A DNA stretch of 64,000 nucleotides, taken from assembly GCF_019703515.2 (NCBI RefSeq), contig NC_059393.1, positions 16,674,501 through 16,738,500 on the forward strand. Reading direction: 5' to 3'. Source of the stretch: Myxocyprinus asiaticus. Taxonomy: Eukaryota > Chordata > Actinopteri > Cypriniformes > Catostomidae. Of the stretch, positions 46,440-58,881 are shown piece after piece (within the stretch, counting starts at the first letter, position 1; each line of letters starts with the position of its first letter). Made by a program: the position numbers and the translations under genes. The notes under the pieces were generated by a model, which saw only the letters and a list, made by a program, of their open reading frames with translations, was not told the origin of the DNA and searched no databases.

Positions 46440-49000
46440 GTCAGACTTGTTTCAGTTCAGATTTTGAACTGCATTAAACTCGGTCTCGTTTACCATGCTT
46501 TGTGGGTGTGACTTTTTTGCCATGTCATCACCATTCATATCTGTACAACCAGTGTGTTTATGATTAAATTACTACTAGAGCACAAAATTGTTTACAAGAG
46601 CACAAGTTCTTCATAGATCTAGCCTCTTAATTTTGCTCTCAAAGTGCACCAGATTGATGCATTTAACTTTAAAATGTTCACACTTTTCTTTTGGGGGAGC
46701 ATGCGCCCGGACCCCCTTAGAGGGTCCAAGGTCCACCCACCACAGTCTCTCAAAATTCTTTGGAAACGCATACCTGCTATTTTTGCAAAATGATTTTTAC
46801 ATGGCTCGTGGTACGTATCACAGCATTTTCCTAGTGAAATCAACACGAGGTGCTAAAACAACAATAACTTTTATTCCCTTTCACACAAATCACAAGTAAT
46901 ACATCAGATTATCAGTTCAGAAACACTTAGCTCTGTTATGACATCTATCGCACTGTTTTGACATCTAAACACTTTAACTTAGCGCATGACTTGTAAGGTG
47001 ATACATTTGAACATTTGCAACGCATAACCAACTGCCAGCGGCGGATTTAGGCATGGGCGACATGGCAGTTACCCAGGGCGGCATCTTGTCAGGGGGTGGC
47101 ACGAGGCGGCACAGTTTGTATTTTTAAAAAATTATTTTGTCCTCTGTATTGTTAGCAAGCATGTTTAATACAACCTTTTAAGTTAGGGCACAAGCTGAAT
47201 AGTTGGTTAAGAGCTAATGACTAATCATTGCAATAATTGCCGAATAGTCTAATTATCATTCAAATAATCGTTAGATTAGTCGATTATTAAAATAATCACT
47301 AGTTGCAGCCCTATGCTCCGGTGTCTTTACCGATCCTGGAGATCTGTTATCGCAAGCTGCCTTTTTGCTTGGCATTTACACAAATACAAGCTGGAAAGAT
47401 ATAAAAACTAGTTCAACCATTGTATTTGCTGTAAGTCACCCATCATGCCCATGTCACTGGATTTTGAAAGCAACTTTAATTATTAATTTTCTATGGCAGA
47501 AATCACTTGAGCAGGTTTACATGCATGTTCTTAAACCTACTAGGCCTATCTATATTACGCTTAAAATGATTTTCCTTTATCGGGGTAAGGTCATAAAAGG
47601 TTTAAGCAAAAAACAGTCAGAACATGTAGATTTAACTGCCATTCTTACAGACTTATCCAGCGCGCGCAAGTGTTGTGCGCATACCTGTTGATGTTTTGAC
47701 GTCAAAAGCAGGAAATTATCTGATTATATTTAATGCAAGTTTCTTTTGTTGTCGGGTTTTGATAACATTGCTGATTTTTGGTGTTTATAAGCATATTTCT
47801 GTGCATGTAAACATGCAAATTCAGTCACAAATAAAGTGCTTCTATCACATCCTCACAGCATAATCTAATACTTTTGTTTTTTGCCAGTTTCTCACCTCCA
47901 GATAAGCAGTTTGCAATATGACCTAGTGTAATTAAAGGATTTGATTTAATTAAATATATAGTCTGCATGTGATGTGCATTTCAAACTACAAACATGCAAA
48001 ACACGCGTGATTCTCATGATGAGGTGTTTTCAGGGTATGAACGTCTTTGCACATTCACTTAGAAGCACACAGCACATGCAGACGATATATTTTATTTATA
48101 TAAAACGGAGTCTTTTGCGATTTAATAATCTCGCTGATTAAGTGTGCATTCATACATTAATTTTAACCCACAGGTCAAGTTTTGTGAATTTCTGTTTTAT
48201 AGTTAGGCTAATTCCATTTTATGACTGGATTTCGTGAAGTTGTTGAGAACTCCTTTTTCAACAGTCTCTTGCGATTGTGTTAGAATGGCTAATTGAAAGT
48301 GCACCATCTCCCATATGAACAATGCTGTAGTGTCTGTGTACTGCGGTTGGACCCCATACTGCCCCATGCTGTGCTGACTGAACACATTGGCACAGTGTGC
48401 TTTGTAGTCTCACTGAAAGGCCACCCGCCCCTTGTCAGGCTTGGCTCGGGAAGGTTTGTTTGCTCCCAGATGACCCAGTGGTGAAAACAAGCCAGAGTTT
48501 TGGGTGACAAACCCAGTTATAGATTCGCATGAGAAAGGCAGCACAAGTCAGCTGTACGCCCTGACTGAAGTCAGCCTGCTGCCAAATTGGCAGTAAAACC
48601 ATGCAAACGAAGCAAATATGATCTTTCTTTTTGCCTGTTTCTTGGTTTTACATAATCTCTAATCTTGTTTTGAAATGACTGAGGTGTTGCCATCTTTGGG
48701 CTAGACCAGATTGCAGAGTTTTAAATATATGTTTAGTTCATTAAAACCGTGCCATCATATTAGTTTTTATTCATTATTTTAAGGGTCTCCTATTGACTGG
48801 ACTAGACAATACAGTAGATGACCGCTATGGCAGCTGATACACTGTCAGATTTCTTTTGTTTTACTGATATCTTGCATGGAACAAATGTTATTGCTTGAGA
48901 TGTGTATCAAAATATCAGTTTGCATTTGTTCTTGCAGTGAAAATGCAGCCTTATTATAATCTAAAAAAATCAATAAAAAAACCACAGATCTGAAGAAATC
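46440..49000. repeat. Transposon-derived intron DNA without recognised genes
   Basis: Includes a gcggcggatttaggcatggg and ccagggcggcatcttgtcag fragment at 47037-47100 and a gattattaaaataatcacta/gttgcagccct hAT-type end at 47280-47310. The rest has no exon I can support. A minus-strand frame at 48289-48510 looks accidental. Confidence 0.4.
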
Positions 49001-49031
49001 ACGGACAGCTGTTGTCATGAGTGTAGCATAC

Positions 49032-52000
49032 CTGGTTGGCAGCCACATCCATCTGGGAGGAGGAGAACACAGGAACCCCTGGACTTTGGACCATGTGCAG
49101 GTGTCCATGTTCAGGAGGGACGGGCACAGTGTATATGAGTTCATCTGACTTGCTTCCACTGTCTGTGGCCATCAGAATGTAAGTAGTAAGGATGACTTTC
49201 TCTCCCTCCATCAAAGTCACAGGTTTAGTGAGGAGGGCAATGTCGCCTGTGCACGGTAAGCAGGTCAACTGGGTTACAGAGGTGTTATATTCTGTTTATA
49301 TATACTACAAATGAACATGTGAAAACATCCATTTACTGTATGATCCCTATTACGTAATAATTGTTTATTACTAAGGGTAAAGAAACTTTAGTTAATGAGG
49401 CTTAATGCAAATTTATGAAGAATACAAAAATGCGTGCAAGTGCAAGCTTGTTGATGTCGTGTGAGATTTGGTTGTGACAAAAGGGAGAGTACTGGGATCT
49501 TTGGGCAGGACTACAGATTTTTGGCATCTGCTCGGTTAATAATTCAGGCTAGGCGTTGAAAGGTGGCTCATCCTTGGTGCCAGAACATTCTCACCTCTGT
49601 TCCTCCAGGATAAGCTAGAACAGAGCCAAGAAGACAATAGCTGCCACGCCTTCCATGTTCACCCAACTGGCAAAGTCATTTTGGCCATAGGGGGTGCCAG
49701 TGTTTTAAATTATACATGCACAGATTTAAACTGTCAACAAAGTTGTTTTCCTTGGATTTTAAGAGAAAAACAAGAACTAGGATAAACTAAGAGTCACTAT
49801 TTTAATTTCTATAACATCACTGGACAAAATTTGTAGTGTCAGTGTCATGACAATTTGTTTAACTGTCATAACCCTGGTGCTGCTACAAGACTGAAAAATA
49901 AATATGAAAGTTGTAAGCCAATGTTAAAAGCATTGGATTTGACCCATGCCTAGAGTTCCTACTAGGTTTCTAGTTATTCTATGTTGTTCATAATTAAACT
50001 TACCCTTTTGAATGGTGTGAACTGTGATGAAGAAACTCTGCAGAGGTGTCTTGTTGTCTCCATCGCTAAGAATAAAGTGCAATCTGTTGTGACCTTTGAA
50101 ACCGCTAATTGTGGAGTGAGTGTACCATAGACTGTTAATCTCCACATCCTCCTGGGTGAAATTTTGACCTGGCCTCAGGTCAAGCCATCCAGCTTCTGTC
50201 TGCAGGAAATCACAGAAAACATGGGTCATCACATTACTGTCTCTTCAAGATGTATATCACACAAATTTGAAGACTACCAATACTTACTAACCCTTGAAGA
50301 AGGCCAAATCTGGGACTTGCATTGAGTATGTAGAGAAGTTGGTTGCGGGGGGTGTCGTGATCCCCTGCCTCATGCACTACACTGGAGATGACTCTCCTCT
50401 CCAAGGCCTCCACCTCAACACCTGCATTTCTGAGCACAAAGAGCAAGATGCTTTGGACACCAGAGGTACCAATGCCAAGTCTGCATGCTAAAATGAATCC
50501 TGAATCCTAAATAAATAAATACACAAACAGCCAAAGCCAGCTGCTTGTAGAGGAAAAGAAGGCATACAGGCCTCATCATAGTCCATGAGGACATTACAAC
50601 AAGGAAGCAGGCATCTGCCAAAAAGACACGTTATTTCTGCTGTTGTGGAGTTTACATTCAAACCCTTAGCCAATGCAGGGACATGCTGATCTCAGAGGAA
50701 AAGGGTGAAATAAAAATGTGCAATTTACTGTATGTAACTTAATTTCCAGTCACTCGGTCACACAGATTCCCCAGCCACATGTGCAGGACAGGTTGGGTTG
50801 ACCCCCCTTCACTAAAACCCATCCAAGATCATCCTCCCCCCTTCTGTTCCTGTCCAGTCTCTGCCACTATATTCCCTCCTCCTATTCTCACTTTCATCCG
50901 CCTTTTTGGCTCTGAATTTTTCCCAGGGCATACTTCCTTTAGTAGCCATGGCTTTTCATCATTGACTGGTATGATGTGAACACACGCAGTCCCCTGGACT
51001 GTGTGCCCACCATCTGTCAGCTGTATGGTGAAAGCATCGTTGAGGGTTTCTGTGTCATCATGCAAATACATGATCTTCATTCCTATGGATTAGCACAAGA
51101 AAGAGAAATGTCATGAATATTTTGGGAGAAGGTCGATTGAATGGTTTTGAAATTTCTTGCACTAAAAAAAGCTACGAATAGAACAGAATGCTGATGCCTT
51201 GCAGACATGTTTTTAAAAGTTTGAGTTTTTTTCTTGACACGGCATCTAAAAAACGTGGCGCTCCTATGCATAACTTGTAGGAAAAAACAGCAAGACATGG
51301 TGCAACAGTCAAAAATGTCCATCAAGTGCATGCTTACTTGGTAAAACAATTGCACAACACCGTGACTAGATGCAAAAATGCTTTCTTGTGAATGGCCCCT
51401 AACAGTAACTTGGCTAGCTCCTTGATATTTGCTTAAATTGCAAAATTGGACTTCGACTACTACCGCTAGCTCTCAGAACTCTAAAATTATCTATCTAAAA
51501 TTAATAGCGAGAATAACACCAATGAACATTCTCCCTTTTGACAATGACCTGGTCACCTATGTTTGTACAGCTCTTTATCACTCACTAACAAGCAAAGCTG
51601 TGCAGTCTCAAAGTACCTCATGCACAGTGGCTGTGACTTAATTGCGCAGAGAGCATTTAGAAAGACTTTGCAGATGAAGCAGAAGCACCACAGGGGCTTT
51701 GTGACCTTTGTCTCCTGCACCATCTGTTCTGCAAGCCTGGATACCCTCAGTGATAACAAACCAGTGCCCTCTGGAAGGCACAGAAGGGTGGCTGGACCAA
51801 GAAAAGGGACACTGTCCTCGACAAGCAGAGAGTGGTACCCTAGAATCTCGCAAAAAGAGAGTCAAGGGGAAAAGCTCCTGGCTCACCTTGCTGGAGATCC
51901 TGGACTGCGAAAGACTGGATTGCCAAGGTTCTTTGAAGGACCTCGGGGCTTTTGTTTTTGTAATGACTCCTCAAGACTGTATATGTCATTGCGTGAGGTT

Positions 52001-52408
52001 CCATGGGCTGGGGGGGAACCACAATGGTAATGGTAAGAGTATCCGCTGGAATATCAATGTCCATTTCATTTAGAATATCTGGACTGAGGTCCTTCATTCC
52101 TCCCATGATCAATTGAGAGCCAAAAAGGAATGACAATAAGAAATTTGTCTGGGAAAAAGTTTGTGGAATATTCGCTTGCTTATTATTTTGGTCTTAATGT
52201 CAGAGCTTGTCCAAATAGTATTGATTACTGTGAAGTTGCCAAGTAGCAGTGATGGGATCTCATTGTTTGGGTTGATGATGATGTGGAAGGGTAATGGTGC
52301 TGATCTCTGAATCCCATCACTGACACTGATGGTAAAGTAATCCGCTGTAGGCTTCACACCCTGGTGCACTGACTGGACATAGTTGATAAACCCCGAACTG
52401 AGGTGGAG
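49032..52408 (-). CDS. frem1: frem1 CSPG-repeat exons, central block
   Basis: Six exons: 52229-52408 (SSGFINYVQSVHQGVKPTAD, YFTISVSDGIQ), 51887-52112 (MGGMKDLSPDILNEMDIDIP), 50938-51082 (MKIMYLHDDTETLNDAFTIQ, LTDGGHTVQG, VNDEKPWLL), 50288-50429 (NAGVEVEALERRVISS, RNQLLYILNASPRFGLLQGL), 50004-50199 (RPGQNFTQEDVEINSLWYTH, RLHFILSDGDN) and 49032-49246 (GDIALLTKPVTLMEGEKVIL, HGHLHMVQSPG). These give FREM-type CSPG repeats. Phases fit through all five joins, but only if two ruined splice sites are assumed: the acceptor of 51887-52112 and the donor of 50938-51082. Confidence 0.75.
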
Positions 52409-52786
52409 CTGGATGAAAGAAACTTTGTTTATACATTCAGACTTAGTGGTCTGAAAGGGAATGTCTTATACAAAGTACCCTTGCACAGGGCTGAGATGAC
52501 ACAACAGAAAGTAAATTGTGTCAAAGCTGAGATCTTAGATTAAAGTGGAAAAGTAGAAAAGTAGAAAATAGTGTATCAGGATGGGCACATGTATTGGCTG
52601 TGATTTTGGTAAGAAGCACATGTTCATAAGTCAACATTCTTGTTGGTCCAGGAACAACATTCTTAGCAACCAATCAGATTTTAGGGTAAGTTTCAGGGCT
52701 ACGATGAGGGCTTTAACAACATTTTTATTAACCTATCATTTCCTTCTGATTTTAGGTGTAGTTATTGGTTAATGTATAAAATGGGG

Positions 52787-53215
52787 GCCTGGGTAGCTCA
52801 GTGAGTAAAGACACTGACTACCACCGCTGGAGTCACGAGTTCGAATCCAGGGCATGCTGAGTGACTCCAACCAGGTCTCCTAAAAAACCAAATTGGCCAG
52901 GTTGCTAGGGAGGGTAGAGTCACATGGGGTAACCTCCTCGTGGATGCTATAATGTGGTTCTCGCTGTCAGTGGGGTGTGTGGTGAGTTGCGCGTGGATGC
53001 CACGGAGAATAGCATGAAGCCTCCACACGCATTATGTCTCTGCAGTAATGCGCTCAACAAGCCACGTGATAAGATGTGTGGATTGACTGTCTCAGACGTG
53101 GAGGCAACTGGTATTTGTCCTCCACCACCCAGATTGAAGCGAGTCACTATGCCACCACGAGGACTTAGAGCGCATTGGGAATTGGGCATTCCAAATTGGG
53201 GAGAAAATAAAATAA
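52787..53215 (+). repeat. SINE family A, near full length
   Basis: gcctgggtagctcagtgagt with the B box gagttcgaatccagggcatg, the full body and an A-rich tail. Target duplication ataaaatg on both sides (about 52776-52783 and 53211-53219). It lies in a frem1 intron. Confidence 0.88.
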
Positions 53216-53459
53216 AATGTATTAAATAATGTTATGATGGTCACTGTGATTTTGCCAAGGATCACATGCTCCTGGATCAACATTTTGTTGGCCCTGGAAT
53301 AGGACTTTGCAATACATTGAATACCCACAATGTAATCACAATGATTTTGCTGATGATATAAAATTCAACAATATTGTGAATATCGCGATGATTTTAATGA
53401 GCCTTTTATTTGGCTATTAGGTTTCATAGAGTGCACCAGTAGACTAATTTCACAATTCT

Positions 53460-54515
53460 TCAGGGCTGTATAATTAATCAAAATAACATCAAAATGGAGA
53501 TGTGATCATATATGATTATTAAACTGCAAAAGGTTGCGATAAAAGACAGATAAACATGGTCTGTGTGCACTTCAGAATGAATCGGCAACGCGCAGATCTG
53601 TGTGCACGCGTGGGGGCATTGGGGCTCATGGGCTAGTGTTTTTAGCGCAGTTCACCTGCATTGTGAAGTACTGCCAGTTCAAGCATTCGTGCAATTCCAA
53701 ACATTAGTAACTGCTATAAAGTTATTATACAAATCTACAAATGCGGAACAGTAAAGGAGAGTTTGACAGCGGTTCACAAGATGCGAAACTCATAACTGTC
53801 AAACAAACATTGCACTTTCCTTTTCATGATAAAAGCTCCTGGTAAACCCCAATTTAGGGTGAAGTAAATAGTTCAGAAATATATTAATTTATCTTTAACA
53901 AATCTTATCCTGAAAATAATAATTATTCAGTATTATAATAATAAACTTGACTGTGTTCCACAGTAATAATTTAGTACTATGCAATATTCATCTGGTTTCC
54001 AAAACATAAGTGAAGTAGTTTTTGCTCACCTTGTTCATTCACAAAGAAAAAGTTTTAGTAAAAATATATGAAGGTAAATAAGATTTTTATGAAGCTTCCA
54101 TATGTGATTGTATGTTAAATATAAGTATAAATGTCCAAATCAATGAAAATGATTACATTTTACTCTCCCTTGTGTTAACTTGGTGAAACTGTGGGAAACA
54201 TGCCTTCATCATTTTTAATTAGATTTTTATTTAATGTGTTTGTAATATTAATTCTACATGGCTACAATGACTGTTTAGGCGAAATGATGATTCCTCTGTC
54301 TTAAAAAAAAAAATCAACCATGGCAGGGTGGAGGGCGGGGCCGGGCCGTGATGCTGTACACCCGGCCCCTAATCAGGCTGATCAAGCTCGAGTGGGATAA
54401 AGGCCTCCGGATGCAGAGCAAAAACATAATTATCAAGTTATGTATGGAATATCATCAATTTGCTGAAAAATATCGAGATATAATTTCTGAAGCCATATCG
54501 CCCAGTCCTGCCCTG
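53460..54515. mobile_element. Probable non-autonomous DNA element
   Basis: The left part gggctgtataattaatcaaa and the right part (reversed: gggcgatatggcttcagaaa) fit the ends often seen on fish hAT-type elements, but the termini do not pair well. The interior is AT-rich with no coding sequence apart from accidental frames. Confidence 0.35.
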
Positions 54516-54539
54516 GAATAACATTCCTGTCAATAAAAA

Positions 54540-54700
54540 TGTCCAAAACCTAACCCCTGACCCTAACCATAACCAACCCCTAAAATTAGAAAGATAGGTT
54601 GAGAAAAATGGTATACAGAGCCTCTATCCCCAGCCTTAAGCCTAACCCTAACAAGAACCCTAAATCTAGCCCTAAAATCTGATTAGTTGTTTGAAATTTT
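54540..54700. repeat. Degenerate CCCTAA-like interspersed repeat
   Basis: Repeated ccctaacc/ccctaa variants (cctaacccctgaccctaacc, then agcctaaccctaacaagaac). They are too irregular for a telomere array and belong to a dispersed repeat common in cyprinid introns. Confidence 0.6.
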
Positions 54701-54732
54701 GGACAAGGATCTAGAGAATACTACTGACCCAC

Positions 54733-54915
54733 TTTTAGTCCAGCATTGCACTTCTCAAAGCCAGGGGAAGGAAGAGTGTTCTCTAGGGACCCATATTGTG
54801 GTGGTGTCACTAAGTGAAAAATGAGCTGGTCTTGATAGGTGTCAAGATCAGTGGCTTCCAACACCCCACCACACACCACATGCACTGGAGCCCTCATTTA
54901 CCTCAAACATGCCAC
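54733..54915 (-). pseudogene. frem1: frem1 CSPG exon with one-base insertion
   Basis: Clean acceptor (ccatcag) and donor (gtgggt). The first 13 codons or so read [13 protein letters not shown] in one frame; the rest ([32 protein letters not shown]) reads in the +1 frame. The exon is 183 bases; 182 would keep phase on both sides. The insertion lies in the G/T-rich run at 54864-54881. Confidence 0.8.
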
Positions 54916-56103
54916 CTGATGGAAAAATATACAGCTTAAAGCAAGAGCTGTAATATTGGTGGAAATCAAAGAGAGTTCATAATTAGTAATTATAGAATGA
55001 CACTGAAATTGCTCCACCACCAGATTGTAATATATCAGTGAGGTGAAAGTGTCTTCACAGGAGTCTGTTTATTAATTATTTTTTCTTCTCAAGAACACGT
55101 CCCAGTATTTTTCTCCCTCTCATTTACAGGCACTTCTTTCTCCCCTCTTGCCTCACGCCTGCTATGCCACCCCACTAACACTGTCTCTTCCTCTGCTCTC
55201 ACTCTCGGCTCTCGCCCAGCCGCTGCCACCTGGGTGTTGATAAAGCCATCATGCCAATGCTTACTGGCATCTGCTTACATTTACAGCACTGATAAATAAT
55301 GAATGGAGAATGGGCACTGATGAGGTTGTGCTTGGATAGAACTTTGAAGGGGTGGGGGGGGCGATTAATGACCGGCAGTCTGAAGTAAAAGTGATAACTC
55401 ATTCCAGAGCAAGAGAAATGGGAAAGCTGGATTCCCTTCATTTTCCGTTGCTTAATGCTCTTACACCAGCCTGGCTTTATTCAATGCAAATTAATTAAAT
55501 GATTATATTTTCTTGCAAACCAGCCAAGACCTGGTACAAGGTGGCAATATAAGAGAATCCTCCTTTTTTTGTGATTGGAATTAACCGAATTAGAGAATTA
55601 TAACCGAGATTGAATGAGAGAAATATCTTGGCAGTGACAGAAGTTACGCATCATCTTTTCCAATTGTGGGACTGTCTATTGTCTTCTGTATCCCTGCTGT
55701 CCTCATGGGAATGTGGATATTTTCTCTGCACACTCCTCTCTATATAATCCCAACCAGCTGTGTGTACGTCTGCTGCCCTGCATGCACCAACGACAAGCTA
55801 CTTTCTGTGGATGTCTCACTGGCACCTAGCTGCTGCCTTTCGCTCATTGTCTTGCTCTGGTCACTGTTCTCCATTGATAACTGTTACGTTTTTTTTCTAG
55901 GCCTGGGATTTAGCATTAAATCCCCATCTTGGCTTCAGCGCTTGCGCAAATTTGGATTAAACAAGAGCATTTTGTTTAATCCATTCAGTCCCTCAACACA
56001 AAGCAATGCCAGTGTTTGAAACGCACTGGATTTTATTCGCGATTAGAGATTACAAACAAATTTGTTTGGCAGAGAACTACAGGCCCAGTTATACAAGGTT
56101 TAC

Positions 56104-57850
56104 CCAGTGTTATGGTTGGGGACTGGTTTTTGACAGGCACCAGGGTAAAGTTGAGGTCATAGACCGGAAGCGTGCCATGCAGGGGGACAGGTGGGGGTAC
56201 AGCATCCATTGTTCCGGCTTCTCCATCTGACACGATGAGAGTGACCGTGTCTGAGACAGGATCAGGTCCAATCTCAACACCTAATGGGAAAGTTCATTGG
56301 ACCACAGTAGTTGTAGACAGAACATTCTATAATCATAATGTTACTCTAGTGGTTCTCAACTGGTGGGTTGCGACCCAAAAATATAATGCAGTTCTGTTCT
56401 GATTTGTTAGTGGAGAGCAGGGAAAAACTATGTTAAATGCACATAATAACATTTAATTTATAATATAATTGTGCATAGTTAGGATAGCAAAATAAATAGG
56501 CTTATACATTTTTAAAAGGGGAGGAGAAATATCCATATATTTTATTGTCCATTTTGCTTACATATGAAATACATTTTTGTCAGCTAATGCTGTTAATTAT
56601 AAAGGGACCTTCTAGGAAACCCTTCTAGGTACAATTCAAATATATTGATTTTACAAATTATAATTTTATTAGTTTTTCATCATATTGGTCATATTTTAGC
56701 TTTACATTTCTTGAAATTGCATATTATATTGCATATATATTGTTTGATGCATGTTTATCTTTTTTATTTACATGCATAATTTGTACTATTTTCAAGTATT
56801 TACATTAATATGTAGTACATGTGCTAAATTGGTACTGTCTTTTTAAGACTACCAGCATCAGTTAATGAGCGCAAATTAACGAGAGAGGACACACATTTTT
56901 GTTTTTTGTTTTTTTGCACATCTGTGCAATTGGTGATTATTTTTTTTTATTTTGTATTATTGTTGTTTTTAACCATCAACTGACTATAAAGAACAGAAAG
57001 GACATTAATTCCATCACGGGTGATTTGAAATCTGAACCGTTTTCAGCCAGTGGCTAATCACAGACATTTTTAGTCCCATAGCATGAAATTTGGACATATA
57101 TGTGAGTGATTTATTCACATTGTAGAGGGTTGTGCATAGAGGGAAAAAAAATTTATCTTGGGTTTTAAGAATTGATTTCGAGAATGTTCAAACAAGATCA
57201 TGATGCATTGCAAAATCTGTATTTTTACCTAGTCCTAATGGCGAATACTGCTAATACAATACTTGGCCCATTGTTTGTTTTGTGTATATGTCTTGTAAAT
57301 CATACTCCTGCTTTTTGTATGCATTTACATTGTTTATTTTCATGTTAATTATTATTTTGAATATTTGTATATTGCATAAAAGCCTTATTAATAAATGTAA
57401 ATGTTTGACATTTAAGTACATTTTGGTTGGTAATGCTTTACTACATAATGTGTGTTAAATTACAATGATGTTAATTTCAATTGTAAAAATTACTGTTATA
57501 GTTTGTTCTTTCATAAGACACATTAACTAAAGTGACAATAAAATTTTGTTATCACTGCCATTATATTACACAACTAGCCTTCTGTCTCAATAATAACCAA
57601 TGCGCAGGTAGAAGATGAGTCCATTGAGCACATCTAGCTGGGAGAACTTGTCCACGGTGACCCCATTTTGCTGTAGTACCCCACGTGCTGGTGTTCTGGC
57701 AAGCATGTATGTTAGCCGAGTATCCTCGTTGTCAGCATCTGTAGCAGACATATACTCCACAGTGCTCTGGACCTGACCTCCCTCTTTGCAGGAGAGTTCA
57801 GCCCTCAAATCTGAGACTAACTGTGGAGGCTCATCGTTCACAGGTAGGAT
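56104..57850 (-). CDS. frem1: frem1 CSPG exons 57598-57850 and 56104-56280
   Basis: 57598-57850 reads ILPVNDEPPQLVSDLRAELS, then MSATDADNEDTRLTYMLART and VDKFSQLDVLNGLIFYL. 56104-56280 reads VEIGPDPVSDTVTLIVSDGE, then FTLVPVKNQSPTITLG. They join in phase and each is open throughout. The donor at 57597 is gttatt, which is unusual. The intron between holds AT-rich DNA without recognised genes. Confidence 0.8.
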
Positions 57851-58569
57851 CTAAAAACATGCAGATAGAAAGCTGTATTAATGAAATTTAATATGCATTT
57901 TAATAAGAGCTGTAATAAAATGTCTAAGATTTTTACAATTTTTTTTATTTATAGAAATGTTAAAATTTCTATAATAAAATAAATTTTTCGAGTTTAAAAT
58001 ATAAGCTAAAAATTTAAAATATGAATCAACTAAATTTTACACTCGGGTAGAATAAAACTTGGCTGCAAGCTACAGTGTGGTCTGAATTGTGTGCAAATCG
58101 TTATTTAAGTTGGTTCTTTTCAATTAATCACTTGAAGTGGTTCACAAATTGATCTAATCGATTAATTAGCAAATCTGTCTAAAAAATAAAAAAGAATGTC
58201 AGGAAAGGTCATGGAACTCCATTAGTCAAAAAGTGTGGGAACCCTGTGGGGCGTACATGTCTCCTGAGCGATTTGGAGGCTGATGGATGTCTGACAGTAT
58301 GAAATCGAACGAGTCTTCAAACATTTACTCCCCTGAGTGTCTGTAGTAGATTAGGCCCTGAAACGGGTCCCTCTACAGGAAACTATTCACTGGCACACCT
58401 GGATGACATGATATTATCTAATATCTGTTAACGTACTGTAAGTCACCTCAGACACATCAATAGGGGTTGGGTTAGCCCCTTTTAATCTGATCAAATTTAG
58501 AAGTTATTTAATTGTACCAATACATTTATTTTAATTTCTGTTTTCTTCTTTCATTGACAGAAATATAAC

Positions 58570-58881
58570 CCATGGTTCATGTTGAGTTCTTTTAACCAGC
58601 TCTCCAGCTCTGGGAAAAGCAGCTGATACTGAATGTAGTCATCACTGGAATCCAAGTAAAAGCATGTACTCCTCCACCCTAACAGAGCCACCTCATGGAC
58701 CTCAATGTTATTGATTAAAAAAGGAGGGGTGTCATCTTTTGGAAGAATATAGGGAATTTGTGTCTGATGCTGTGACGAACATCCGTGACTCAGAAGACGA
58801 TGTAATCCCTGGTGATATCGCTGTCAGAATGGTGATAGACCATGACTTCCTCTCTGAGATCCTTCACCTTGAACATGAAAC
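58570..58881 (-). pseudogene. frem1: frem1 CSPG exon, heavily decayed
   Basis: Fragments recognisable in shifting frames: FMFKVKDLREEVMVYHHSDS, DITRDYIVF, then TGA at 58790-58792, VTDVRHSIRHKFPI, a frame slip near 58748, ILPKDDTPPFLINNIEVHE, another slip to SVRVEEYMLLLG, another to DDYIQYQL, and a last one to PRAGELVKRTQHEP. At least one nonsense codon and several indels occur in about 310 bases. This is the most 5' frem1 exon found; nothing further is recognised between here and the right edge. Confidence 0.75.

Noticed and set aside
48289..48510. 73-codon minus-strand frame, possible missing frem1 exon
   Set aside because: No CSPG motifs, no usable splice sites in phase.
54540..54700. Telomere-like CCCTAA repeats
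   Set aside because: Irregular and short; part of a dispersed intronic repeat, not an interstitial telomere array.
55666..56019. 117-codon hydrophobic plus-strand frame
   Set aside because: Opposite strand to all genes, inside a frem1 intron, no start context or homologous motif.
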